A stretch of 64,000 nt of DNA, from NCBI GenBank assembly GCA_902594675.1, contig CACJNE010000002.1, positions 67,501-131,500 of the forward strand, read 5' to 3'. Each line of letters begins with the position of its first letter. Positions within the stretch are counted from its first letter, which is position 1. Made by a program: the position numbers and the translations under genes. A model generated the notes under the pieces. The model had not been told where the DNA came from. It did not search any database and saw only the letters and a program-made list of their open reading frames with translations. Positions 36,483-44,729 of this stretch are shown here, in pieces. The DNA comes from an uncultured Pelagibacteraceae bacterium. GTDB taxonomy: Bacteria > Pseudomonadota > Alphaproteobacteria > Pelagibacterales > Pelagibacteraceae.

Positions 36483-37704
36483 AAAAAAGCTAGATTTATC
36501 TTTAAGAAGAACTTTTAATCTATTAAAAAAACTTGGAAATCCACAAGATAAATTAAAAAACGTCATCACAGTTGTTGGAACTAATGCTAAAGCAAGTATG
36601 TGCTGTAGCCTTAAGTCAATACTAAACCAAGGTGGGTACAAAATTAATCTTTATACTTCTCCCCACCTACTATCTTATACAGAAAGATACGTTTTTGAAG
36701 ATAAGGAAATCGATGAAGAAGATTTAATAGAATTATTGACAGATGTTGAAAAAACTTTAGGAGATGACAATGCAACATTATTTGAAATTTTAACATGTGC
36801 ATTTATAAAACATGCTGAAAATTTTAAGGATAATATAAATATAATAGAAGCGGGATTATTTCATCAATTTGATAGTACTAATGTATTTAAGGAAAATCTA
36901 ATGACACTTATAGGTGTCATTCATAATGATCATTATCAATGGCTTGAAAATAAATCAATTGAAGGGGTAATATATGAAAAAACAGCTAAGCTTTTAAACT
37001 CAAATATATTTATTAATAAACAAGTAAATAATGAAATAAGAGATAAAATAGAAAAAGCATTGGAAAAAAATACCTCAAATAAATATTTTTTTGGTAAAGA
37101 TTTTCATATTTCAAAGTCCGAAAATGGATTTATCCAATATCAAGATCAGTTAGGAGAATTAGAATTACCTGAGCCAAGTATTCTTGGAGATCATCAGCTT
37201 TATAATATTAGTACCTCAATTGCTGCATCAAGAAAAATTTTTAATATTAAAGATGAACATGTTGCAAATGGTATCAAAAATATTTCATTAAGAGCAAGAC
37301 TTGAGGAAATCAAATCTGGTAAATTAAAAGCTATTGCTGGCAATAACAGACTTTTTGTTGATGGTGGTCATAACATCAGCGCAAGTCACTCAATCGCAAA
37401 GTGGGTTAAAAATCAAAATGAAGAAGTGAATCTTATTGTAGGCATGATGATAGATAAAGAGCACATTGAATTTATAAAAGCATTTAGAAATAATGTAAAT
37501 TCTATTACTTTAATTGATATTCCTCATCAGGAGGGTTCAATATCAAAAGAAGATTTAAAGAAAAAATTAGATAATTTAAAATTAAATTTGAAACTTTGTA
37601 ATGGTATCAAAGAAAGTATAAAATCATTATCTGAAAATCAAAATACCATTATACTTTGTGTAGGTTCACTTTATCTAGCTGGGGAAATTTTAAGTTTAAA
37701 TTAG
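36439..37704 (+). CDS. folC: Folylpolyglutamate/dihydrofolate synthase (P-loop variant)
   Basis: 421 residues of the Mur-ligase fold. YTSPHLLSYTER, the downstream NDHYQWL, EKTAKL (lysine kept) and VDGGHNISAS match FolC. The P-loop GTNGKGST reads GTNAKASM, both glycines next to the lysine being Ala, and GLGGRLDATN reads GLFHQFDSTN. It adds glutamates to (dihydro)folate. The start at 36439 lies 44 nt inside accD, the deepest overlap in this run. It is the last gene of the fourteen-gene block and convergent with trxA by a 4-nt overlap. Confidence 0.88.
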   Translation: MKLQKLISKLEKHHKKKLDLSLRRTFNLLKKLGNPQDKLKNVITVVGTNAKASMCCSLKSILNQGGYKINLYTSPHLLSYTERYVFEDKEIDEEDLIELLTDVEKTLGDDNATLFEILTCAFIKHAENFKDNINIIEAGLFHQFDSTNVFKENLMTLIGVIHNDHYQWLENKSIEGVIYEKTAKLLNSNIFINKQVNNEIRDKIEKALEKNTSNKYFFGKDFHISKSENGFIQYQDQLGELELPEPSILGDHQLYNISTSIAASRKIFNIKDEHVANGIKNISLRARLEEIKSGKLKAIAGNNRLFVDGGHNISASHSIAKWVKNQNEEVNLIVGMMIDKEHIEFIKAFRNNVNSITLIDIPHQEGSISKEDLKKKLDNLKLNLKLCNGIKESIKSLSENQNTIILCVGSLYLAGEILSLN

Positions 37705-38018
37705 ATATTTTCTTTTATCCAAGAAACAATTTCACTCTTAGGAACTGCTCCAACTTTTGTAGAAACATGATTTCCATCTTTCATTAAAATCATCGTTGGA
37801 ATTCCACGAACTCCATATTTTGTTGGAGTATTTGGCTCCTCATCTATGTTATGTTTTGCAATTGATAATTGGTCAGACATTTCATTTGAAATTTCCTCCA
37901 AGCTGGGAGCTACCATATGGCAAGGTTTGCACCAATCTGCCCAGAAATCACATATAAGTATTTTATTATCTTTAACTAACTGATCAAAACTCTCGTCTGT
38001 AGATTTAACTGTCGCCAT
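37701..38018 (-). CDS. trxA: Thioredoxin with CKPC active site
   Basis: 105 residues, single thioredoxin domain. The active site is WCKPC (about 30-34) rather than WCGPC, and the cis-proline segment is GVRGIPTM. It has no signal peptide, so it is cytosolic. folC followed by a thioredoxin gene is a common alphaproteobacterial neighbourhood, although here the gene points the other way. A Lys in the redox dipeptide changes the cysteine pKa and redox potential, so partner specificity may differ. Confidence 0.9.
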   Translation of the reverse strand: MATVKSTDESFDQLVKDNKILICDFWADWCKPCHMVAPSLEEISNEMSDQLSIAKHNIDEEPNTPTKYGVRGIPTMILMKDGNHVSTKVGAVPKSEIVSWIKENI

Positions 38019-38084
38019 AAATGTCTTATATAAATATATTTTATTTATTCAATAGTTAAAAATATGTAAATTAAATATTATACA

Positions 38085-39518
38085 TTAAACATTTTCGTAC
38101 TTTTTTTGAATGGACATAGCATAATTATTAAACTCATCCAAAAGAGCTAGTTTTTCATTATCATTTTCATTTGTATATTTTTCTCTTAAAGTATCAATTT
38201 CGTTATATAAAGTTGGAATAGTCCACCATTTTTCTTTTTTTTCACTTAATATTCTTTTAGCTATATCTCTTCTTATAGACTTATACATAGAATCTGGAAG
38301 GATCTCTGGAGCTTCTTGGAAAATGATTTTTTTACCAAAACTAACCAATCTATCATCATCAAACTTATCTAATAAATTTAATTTCTCTTTCCATGGTGCT
38401 TCATGCCAACTTGGGAACAAAGCAGTATCTTTATTTGATGTAAATTTTGTATAAATACTTTCCTCTGCATATATATCCTCTTGAGATTTTGATTGTTCTT
38501 TTTCTTCTGCAACTTCACGAAGTGCAGTTAAAATATTTTGAGAAAACTGTTCGTTATTTTGAACAAACTCTGCTCTTTTTTTAATAACGTTTTTATCTAG
38601 TTTATTATATGGCTCAATATTAAAACCATATTTTGCATCAATTATTATTGGAGCTTTATTTGATCTAACTGTTCGCAGAAATTTAGGTGTTTTTTTCATC
38701 TCGGTTTTTAATTCATTTATAGATTTATTAATCAATGGTTGAATTTCTGTTCTAAGATCTATTGTGTAATACCATCCTTGATAAACAGGATGCATACAAT
38801 ATTTTGCATGCAACGGTACAACTAAATGAAGTCTGGACTTTCCATAATAATATTCATTTAAAGTTATAATTTCTCCTTTTTTTATTATTGTTTCGGTATT
38901 AGATTTATTTGCAGTTTTTAAAAAAGATTCCCAAGTATGTTCCTGTTTTTCTTTAACAATTTTCAAAACTTTTGCGGTAAGTTCTGCATCAGCTAGAGCT
39001 GAGTGTGCATCACTTGCATCTATACCTTGCATTTGAGCAAGAGATGCTAATTTAAACACAGGATTATTTTTTTCATTAATTTCAGTCTCTAAAACTGTTG
39101 GATCTACTGCATAAGCAGCTCTTGCAATATTTATTCCATCATGTCTGGTATTTGGAGCAGAATTTGTCAAATAAGGATACCTTATACTTTTGAAAAATTC
39201 TTTTCTTATCATCTCTTCGTCAAAATTTAGCGAACTCCAACCCAAGAAAATAGCAGGGCTCCATTTCTTAAAAATTTTTTCAACTTGCCCAAGCATTTGA
39301 TAATGACTTAGATTTGTTTGAGTAAGTTGTTTAATTGATGTCTTATTAACTATTAATGCTGCTGCTTGGAAAATCTCAGTTTCATGAAGTCTACATCGAA
39401 GATTAAATCTATCTTTTTCCTTAAAATTCTCATCAAATAGTATTCCGCCAATTTCTATGATGCTACCAAAGTCAGTGCTAGCACTTGAAGATTCTATATC
39501 CCAGATTGCTAAATTCAT
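38085..39518 (-). CDS. sbcB: Exodeoxyribonuclease I-like DEDDh exonuclease
   Basis: 477 residues, the length of ExoI. N-terminal exonuclease residues are visible: D and E in WDIESSS, a middle D in LNFDEEMIRKEF, and H and D in DAHSALADAELT. The C-terminal half resembles the ExoI SH3-like and helical regions. ExoI degrades single-stranded DNA 3'-5' and works in repair. It overlaps rmuC by 4 nt, so the two are translationally coupled. A more remote DEDD exonuclease is the alternative. Confidence 0.82.
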   Translation of the reverse strand: MNLAIWDIESSSASTDFGSIIEIGGILFDENFKEKDRFNLRCRLHETEIFQAAALIVNKTSIKQLTQTNLSHYQMLGQVEKIFKKWSPAIFLGWSSLNFDEEMIRKEFFKSIRYPYLTNSAPNTRHDGINIARAAYAVDPTVLETEINEKNNPVFKLASLAQMQGIDASDAHSALADAELTAKVLKIVKEKQEHTWESFLKTANKSNTETIIKKGEIITLNEYYYGKSRLHLVVPLHAKYCMHPVYQGWYYTIDLRTEIQPLINKSINELKTEMKKTPKFLRTVRSNKAPIIIDAKYGFNIEPYNKLDKNVIKKRAEFVQNNEQFSQNILTALREVAEEKEQSKSQEDIYAEESIYTKFTSNKDTALFPSWHEAPWKEKLNLLDKFDDDRLVSFGKKIIFQEAPEILPDSMYKSIRRDIAKRILSEKKEKWWTIPTLYNEIDTLREKYTNENDNEKLALLDEFNNYAMSIQKKYENV

Positions 39519-40582
39519 TGATTTATTAGGTCTTTTTTATCAAATTCTAAATCTTTAACTCTTTTAGCCCTATTAGTAATTGCATCTACCGATATTTGAA
39601 GTTTTCTAAAATCTTCTGTCAATTGTGTATTTCTCTTATCAATATTGCTAAATCTTTCAGAAAATCTAGTGATGTCTTCAAATATTTTGCTAAATTCTTT
39701 TTGAATAATATCGGCTTTTTCACTCATTTCCTTGTTGTCAATAAATAGTCTGTATGTCTTTAAAAAACCAAAAATAGTATTAGGCGATACAATTATAACA
39801 TTTTTAGTTCTTGCTTCTTCTGAAAAATTTCCTTTTGCCTCCATTATGGCATTATAAACACCTTCGGATGCAACATACATAATTGCAAATGGAGCTGTCT
39901 CATTTTCTATAATATATTTTTCTGAAATATCCTTAATATGTTTTTTTATATCATCAGAAAATAATTTTGCGTAATTTTTTTTTTGTTGTTCATCTTTCTC
40001 GGTAATTAATTTTGTATAATTTTCCCAAGCAAATTTAGAGTCTATTGGAACACATTCATGAGGTTCTCCAAGATGTAAAAAACAGTCAACTCTTTTTCCA
40101 TTTGATAAAGTATATTCCATATCGAAATACTTTTTGCTTAAAACATCAGAGACAATTGTTTTTAAGGAATCATTTCCTAACCTCCCTCTAGTACCTTGAT
40201 TGTTAAAAAGATTTTTAAAATCAATTACACTAGTTTTTATCTCATTAATTTCTTCCTGTGCCTTATCAATCCTAGCCAATCTTTCATTTAAACCGCTTAC
40301 TATCGACCTAATTTCTTTATCTGACTCACTTTGTTTTTGTGTAATTTTTTCTGATAAATCACTTTGTTTTTGCGTAATTTTTTCTGATAAATCACTTTGT
40401 TTTTCAGTGATTTTTTCAGTTAAAAAAGAATTATTTTCAGCATTTTTTTCAATTAATTTTTCTATTTTTTCAGAAAGATTTTCATTACTTTGATTTTTTT
40501 TAGCATGGTCAAGCTTCTTAATTACCAAAAGAATTAGCACAACTAAGACAGCAATAAATATTAATATAATATACTCCAACAT
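39515..40582 (-). CDS. rmuC: DNA recombination protein RmuC
   Basis: 355 residues. An N-terminal transmembrane helix (about 3-22) is followed by a long coiled coil (about 25-120) and the RmuC domain, with GTRGRLGND, ECVPIDSKFAWENY and the segment FAIMYVASEGVYNAI. RmuC limits inversions and recombination at repeats; its domain is related to restriction nucleases. The coiled coil contains a tandem 11-residue repeat. It is coupled to the ExoI-like gene downstream. Confidence 0.92.
   Translation of the reverse strand: MLEYIILIFIAVLVVLILLVIKKLDHAKKNQSNENLSEKIEKLIEKNAENNSFLTEKITEKQSDLSEKITQKQSDLSEKITQKQSESDKEIRSIVSGLNERLARIDKAQEEINEIKTSVIDFKNLFNNQGTRGRLGNDSLKTIVSDVLSKKYFDMEYTLSNGKRVDCFLHLGEPHECVPIDSKFAWENYTKLITEKDEQQKKNYAKLFSDDIKKHIKDISEKYIIENETAPFAIMYVASEGVYNAIMEAKGNFSEEARTKNVIIVSPNTIFGFLKTYRLFIDNKEMSEKADIIQKEFSKIFEDITRFSERFSNIDKRNTQLTEDFRKLQISVDAITNRAKRVKDLEFDKKDLINQ
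40327..40416. repeat. 33-bp tandem repeat inside rmuC
   Basis: A 33-nt unit starting CTGATAAATCACTTTG recurs at 40351 and 40384, with a diverged partial copy before it. It encodes repeated 11-residue blocks (SEKITQKQSDL) in the RmuC coiled coil. The period of 11 residues matches three helical turns, so copy-number change would lengthen the coil without breaking the frame. Confidence 0.85.
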
Positions 40583-40706
40583 ATTTCTTTCTTAAGAATT
40601 GTTTTGATGGAGTTTTTAGAATTGATTTTTATCAGGAACTAAACACTTCGCATCTAAACAAGTAGCTTAATGTAATTTTCTTTTTATATTTATTAATTTA
40701 GATTAG

Positions 40707-41393
40707 TCAAGAAATATTATTAAGTTCATAAAATTTTTTTACTCTTCCCATGAACAAATTTTGATACATTTCAAGTTCAGCCCCTTCTATTTTAAATTCT
40801 TGAAACAATATATCTTGAGTACATAAAAGAATTATACCAGCTTTCATCTTAGTGCCATGAACAACATCATGACCCAATGTGTAAGCGCCAAGTTGCAAAA
40901 AATAATCTTGTATAAAATCTGATTTCTTTGGCTTATTAGCTTGCTTAAAATCTATACAAACGTCTACACCATTCATTTTAGCTAATAAATCTGCTGTGCC
41001 CGCGTACTGATCTGGATAGTAAATAGTTTCCTCAATTCCATATATTTCCTCTAGCCTACCATTTAGTCCTTTATCAATAATTTCTTTTGCCATTATTTTA
41101 TATTGCTCATTGGTCTCAAAAAAACTCTCATTTACTCTACCTCTAAGGAAATCCTCTATATATGAGTGCATTAACGTTCCTCTAGTAGAAGCCTCCGTTT
41201 TAATTCTGTTGGCTTCTTTTAAGCCTACTCTTTCTCTCCAATTTGCTAAAGCTGCTTTTTCTTCTATTGATTTAGTTAGAGAAAGTATACTTGTTACCGA
41301 CGGAAGTTTAGTCTCACCCAAAGAGTATTTTCTGTATCCATCTTCAATAGATCTTGTTGACTTAGGATAATTAAATTTATTATTCCAACGCAT
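40707..41393 (-). CDS. PD-(D/E)XK superfamily exonuclease, MGME1-like
   Basis: 228 residues. The motifs follow the RecB/lambda-exonuclease-type order: LPSVTSILSLT near the start, GTLMHSYIEDFL (motif with His), YAGTADLLAK (Asp), DVCIDFKQ (D-x-K) and QLGAYTLGH (Q-x-x-x-Y). This resembles mitochondrial genome maintenance exonuclease 1 and phage-encoded relatives. It would cut single-stranded DNA ends. It begins 1 nt after hisG, so it is probably on the his transcript, and is followed 124 nt later by rmuC and sbcB. Exact subfamily is inferred from motif pattern only. Confidence 0.75.
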   Translation of the reverse strand: MRWNNKFNYPKSTRSIEDGYRKYSLGETKLPSVTSILSLTKSIEEKAALANWRERVGLKEANRIKTEASTRGTLMHSYIEDFLRGRVNESFFETNEQYKIMAKEIIDKGLNGRLEEIYGIEETIYYPDQYAGTADLLAKMNGVDVCIDFKQANKPKKSDFIQDYFLQLGAYTLGHDVVHGTKMKAGIILLCTQDILFQEFKIEGAELEMYQNLFMGRVKKFYELNNIS

Positions 41394-41394
41394 T

Positions 41395-42072
41395 TTATTT
41401 ACTTAATAATTTTATAATATTTTGAATATTTTTTTTTTTAGATATTTTTTTTGAAGACATCAAACAGGCTTGTGATAGAAGTATTTCTCCATCCTTTAAA
41501 ATTCTTAAATTGTTAGCTTTTAAAGTCTCTCCTGTACTGGTTATATCAGTTAAAATCTCAGATGAACCAGTAAATGGGTATATCTCAGTTGCTCCAAGGG
41601 AAGGTACTAATTTAAATTGAGTCACTCCTCTTGAAAATAGAAATTCTTTGGTCAAATTTGGATATTTTGTTGCAACTCTTAATCTACTTTTCTTATTATC
41701 TTTAAAATCAAAAGATATTTCTTCTAAATCAGCAAGTGTTTGGACATCTATCCACTCGTCAGGAACAGCTACAACTAGAGTTGCATTTCCATAATCGAGT
41801 TTTTTATTAATAATAACTTTATTTTGAATATTTAATTCAGACTCTTTTAATAGATCATAACCTGAAAAACCTATATCTAATGATCCATCTCCTAATCTTT
41901 CAATAATTTCTCTTGCATGGAGATATACTATTTTTATTTTTTTATTTCCTTTTATATATCCAAAAAGATCTCTTTCTCCTCTTTCTGATAAAATTTTAAG
42001 ATTTTTATTTTTAAAGATACTTAAAGTGTCTTTTCTAAGTCTACCTTTGCTAGGAATGCCAATTTTAATCAT
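41395..42072 (-). CDS. hisG: ATP phosphoribosyltransferase, short form catalytic subunit
   Basis: 225 residues, the short HisG_S type that needs HisZ, encoded immediately upstream (8-nt overlap). Visible are GIPSKGRLRKDTL, the DIGFSGYDLL segment and GATEIYPFTGSSEILTDITS. It starts histidine synthesis by joining ATP and PRPP. The C-terminal regulatory domain of long HisG is absent; feedback sensing is expected through HisZ. Confidence 0.94.
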   Translation of the reverse strand: MIKIGIPSKGRLRKDTLSIFKNKNLKILSERGERDLFGYIKGNKKIKIVYLHAREIIERLGDGSLDIGFSGYDLLKESELNIQNKVIINKKLDYGNATLVVAVPDEWIDVQTLADLEEISFDFKDNKKSRLRVATKYPNLTKEFLFSRGVTQFKLVPSLGATEIYPFTGSSEILTDITSTGETLKANNLRILKDGEILLSQACLMSSKKISKKKNIQNIIKLLSK

Positions 42073-43114
42073 TTAAATTTATTGCACCTCCAACAGCTGG
42101 AACCTTTGTTTTAGAACCTAAATCACTAATAAGATTGTCATAACGGCCACCATTTACCTCAATTTTTCTTGATTTTACCTTTGTTTGAATTTTAAAAACC
42201 ATACCTGTGTAATATTCCAAATGTCTACCGAATGAAGATGAAAAATTTGCATTTAACTTTGAAACTTTATTTTTTGTTATTGGAAAATAATTATTTCCAA
42301 CACTAAGATTGATTTTATTTCGTTTAAAAAAAGTATTTAGAGTAGCTGCTGCTTTGCTCATAGGGCAACTAATTTTTAAATAATCTCTAATAATTTTTAC
42401 AACATTTTGGCCTTTTATTTGCCTTCTAGGATCTTTAATTTTATTATCAAACCTTAATAAAATTTCGTTTAAAGTACGACCCGCAATATTTCTATCTTGA
42501 TTTTGTTTAAACATTTTCAAATATCTTTTTTTATCCAATTCAACTACTGTTTCATCTACATCTGAGTTTGTCTCTAAACGTTTCAACAATTCGTTAAAAT
42601 AATTTTCTCTCCAAAAATGTCTTTGTAATCGAAGTCTCCATCTTTTTGGGATATCTAATTTATTTATTAATAAGTGAAAAATTTCAACATTCCCAACTGT
42701 AATACTTCCAGTTTTGTATCTAAATTTATTTATAACTTTAATACTTGTATTAATTATTTTTTTATCATCCCTTTTCTCATCTTTTGATCCTAAAATCTCA
42801 AAACCTATTTGATCTCTAATAATTTTGTCAGTTTTTTTCTGAACTTTTCTAAATGCTTGTCCACTGTAAAAAACTTTTGAAGATTTCTTATTTTTTTGAT
42901 TAAGATACTTAATACAAGACGCAACAGTTAAATCTGGTCTTAAACAAATTTCTTTTCCATTCTGGTCAACAAATGAAAAAATTAAACTTCTAAATGACTC
43001 TCCAGATCTTTCAAGAATTAAATTGGTGGGTATGACTGTATCTAAATCGATATAATCAAATCCACTTGATTTCAAAGATTTAAGAATATTCTCAGATAAG
43101 TTTTTTGACTTCAT
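42065..43114 (-). CDS. hisZ: ATP phosphoribosyltransferase regulatory subunit
   Basis: 349 residues, a class II aminoacyl-tRNA-synthetase-like fold without tRNA-binding parts. Motif 2-like FRSLIFSFVDQNGKEICLRP and the HisZ-type end (YYTGMVFKIQ; NGGRYDNLISDLG) are visible. It forms an octameric complex with HisG_S and senses histidine. It overlaps hisS by 23 nt and hisG by 8 nt, forming the hisS-hisZ-hisG cluster. Confidence 0.92.
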   Translation of the reverse strand: MKSKNLSENILKSLKSSGFDYIDLDTVIPTNLILERSGESFRSLIFSFVDQNGKEICLRPDLTVASCIKYLNQKNKKSSKVFYSGQAFRKVQKKTDKIIRDQIGFEILGSKDEKRDDKKIINTSIKVINKFRYKTGSITVGNVEIFHLLINKLDIPKRWRLRLQRHFWRENYFNELLKRLETNSDVDETVVELDKKRYLKMFKQNQDRNIAGRTLNEILLRFDNKIKDPRRQIKGQNVVKIIRDYLKISCPMSKAAATLNTFFKRNKINLSVGNNYFPITKNKVSKLNANFSSSFGRHLEYYTGMVFKIQTKVKSRKIEVNGGRYDNLISDLGSKTKVPAVGGAINLND

Positions 43115-44486
43115 TAATTAAATCTTTCTTTGAAAAAGTTTTATTATTCTCTCCCTTAACACCTTTTAAATTTTTAATTGTCACTGTATTATCTTTAAAC
43201 TCATTTTCTCCACAGATAATGGCAACTGGCAATTGGCGTTTATTTGCAAAAGTAAGCTGTTTACCAAGATTTTTTTTAGAATCTAAAAATATTTCAGCAT
43301 TAATATTGTTTTGTCTTAAGAGATCTAAAATTTCGTAGTATTTTTTTAAATATTTTTGGTCCATTACACATACCAAAACTGGTTTTTGTTCATCTAATTG
43401 AATTTGATCTAATTGCATTAAAGCAAATAAAAGTCTGTCTACGCCAAAACTAATGCCTGTCCCAGGAATATCTACGCCTTTAAATCTAGATATGAGCTTT
43501 GCGTAAGCTCCTCCTGAGCAAATGCTACCGATATCTACTTCTTTGCCTTTGTTATTTGTAACTTTAAAATTTAGATTAGTTTCTACAATAAAATCGGAAT
43601 AATAAGCTAATCCTCTCACAATTGTGAAATTAGTTTTTACTTGATCTAAACTTGATCCATACCCAAGAACCTCAAAAAATTCTTCCAACTCGTTTATTCC
43701 TTCTTGTGACAATGGATTTTTTAAGCTTTGTTTCAGCTCTTTTAAATCTTTTATTTTTAGATATTTTAATATTTGGTCAACCTGCTCATCATTTAAATCT
43801 GCACCTTTTGTGATAGCTCCACTAGTATCTTTTCTTTCTTTTCTTAAGAGATCTTCTACACCTTTTAACCCAAAACCAGGTTTATCAAGTTTATCAATTG
43901 CTCTAATAACTTTTAATTGCTTTTCATTAGATATTTTCAAATCATCTAACAATCCCTGAACTATTTTTCTATTACTTACATTTATTGTAAATTGATCTTT
44001 CTTTAATCCGCATTCAATTAATGCTGCTGAAATTAAGTTGCAAAGCTCTGCATTAGCCTGTGATGAATTAACATTTCCCACAATATCAAAATCTGCTTGT
44101 AGAAATTCTCTATATCTTCCATTACCTGCCTTTTCATTACGGAAAACATTTTGGATGGCATATCTTTTATAAATTGATGGTAAATCTTGATTATTTTGAG
44201 CAACAAATCTTGCTAAGGGGCTTGATAAATCGTATCTAAGAGTAATATTTTTATCTCCATCTTTAAAAGAAAATACATCAGACATAGGGTTAGTTTCATC
44301 CTCTGCCAAAAATGATCCAATATTTTCACTGATCTCAAACGATGGGGTTTCTAATGGCTCAGCACCAAACTTAATAAAAACATTCTCAATTGCTGATAAA
44401 AGCTTTTTTTTGAGAAAGAGTTTTTTATCCCAACGATCTTCAAACCCTGAAGGTAACCCAGGTATTAATTTATTTTCTTTCTTCAT
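43092..44486 (-). CDS. hisS: Histidyl-tRNA synthetase
   Basis: 464 residues, longer than the usual 420-430 of bacterial HisRS. Class II motif 2 is in RNEKAGNGRYREFLQADFD and the His-A-like motif in RGLAYYSDFIVET; motif 3 is in PGTGISFGVDRLLFAL. It charges tRNA-His. The gene for its own substrate ends 4 nt upstream of its ATG, on the same strand. That tRNA lacks G-1, so this HisRS is probably of the variant alphaproteobacterial type that does not read G-1:C73. Confidence 0.95.
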   Translation of the reverse strand: MKKENKLIPGLPSGFEDRWDKKLFLKKKLLSAIENVFIKFGAEPLETPSFEISENIGSFLAEDETNPMSDVFSFKDGDKNITLRYDLSSPLARFVAQNNQDLPSIYKRYAIQNVFRNEKAGNGRYREFLQADFDIVGNVNSSQANAELCNLISAALIECGLKKDQFTINVSNRKIVQGLLDDLKISNEKQLKVIRAIDKLDKPGFGLKGVEDLLRKERKDTSGAITKGADLNDEQVDQILKYLKIKDLKELKQSLKNPLSQEGINELEEFFEVLGYGSSLDQVKTNFTIVRGLAYYSDFIVETNLNFKVTNNKGKEVDIGSICSGGAYAKLISRFKGVDIPGTGISFGVDRLLFALMQLDQIQLDEQKPVLVCVMDQKYLKKYYEILDLLRQNNINAEIFLDSKKNLGKQLTFANKRQLPVAIICGENEFKDNTVTIKNLKGVKGENNKTFSKKDLINEVKKLI

Positions 44487-44490
44487 TTTT

Positions 44491-44565
44491 TGGTACCCTG
44501 GCTTGGGATCGAACCAAAAATTTCAGTTCCACAAACTGACGTGATAACCATTTCACCACCAGGGC
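44491..44565 (-). tRNA. tRNA-His (GTG), without G-1, CCA encoded
   Basis: Minus-strand cloverleaf. The acceptor GCCCTGG (44559-44565) pairs with CCAGGGT (44495-44501), so position 1 is G and position 72 is U. The discriminator is A and CCA is encoded. The anticodon stem is TCAGT/ACTGA around TTGTGGA, giving anticodon GTG. The genomic base before G1 is A, so no G-1 is encoded and A73 cannot pair with one. Both differ from the standard bacterial G-1:C73. The gene ends 4 nt before the hisS start codon. Confidence 0.97.
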
Positions 44566-44700
44566 TTATTGTTGTTTTATACTAATTAGAGTTAAATTTA
44601 AATTTATAAATAGTTAAATAGCTAGCTGCAAGCCAGCATGAAAATGATGTCTTTTGTGAGATACAAGGATGTAACTATTTAAAATCATGGGAGTTAAATA

Positions 44701-44720
44701 GCATTTTAAACTTAAAATGC
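44701..44720. repeat. Near-perfect 20-bp palindrome
   Basis: GCATTTTAA (44701-44709) and TTAAAATGC (44712-44720) are perfect complements around a 2-nt centre. As DNA it could be a dimeric protein site; as RNA it would be a weak AU-rich hairpin. It lies 10 nt from the larger hairpin at 44730-44774. Confidence 0.6.
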
Positions 44721-44729
44721 AAGTATGTA

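Noticed and set aside
40327-40416. Possible CRISPR-like repeat
   Set aside because: The repeats are directly tandem without spacers and encode in-frame coiled-coil blocks of RmuC; no cas genes are nearby.
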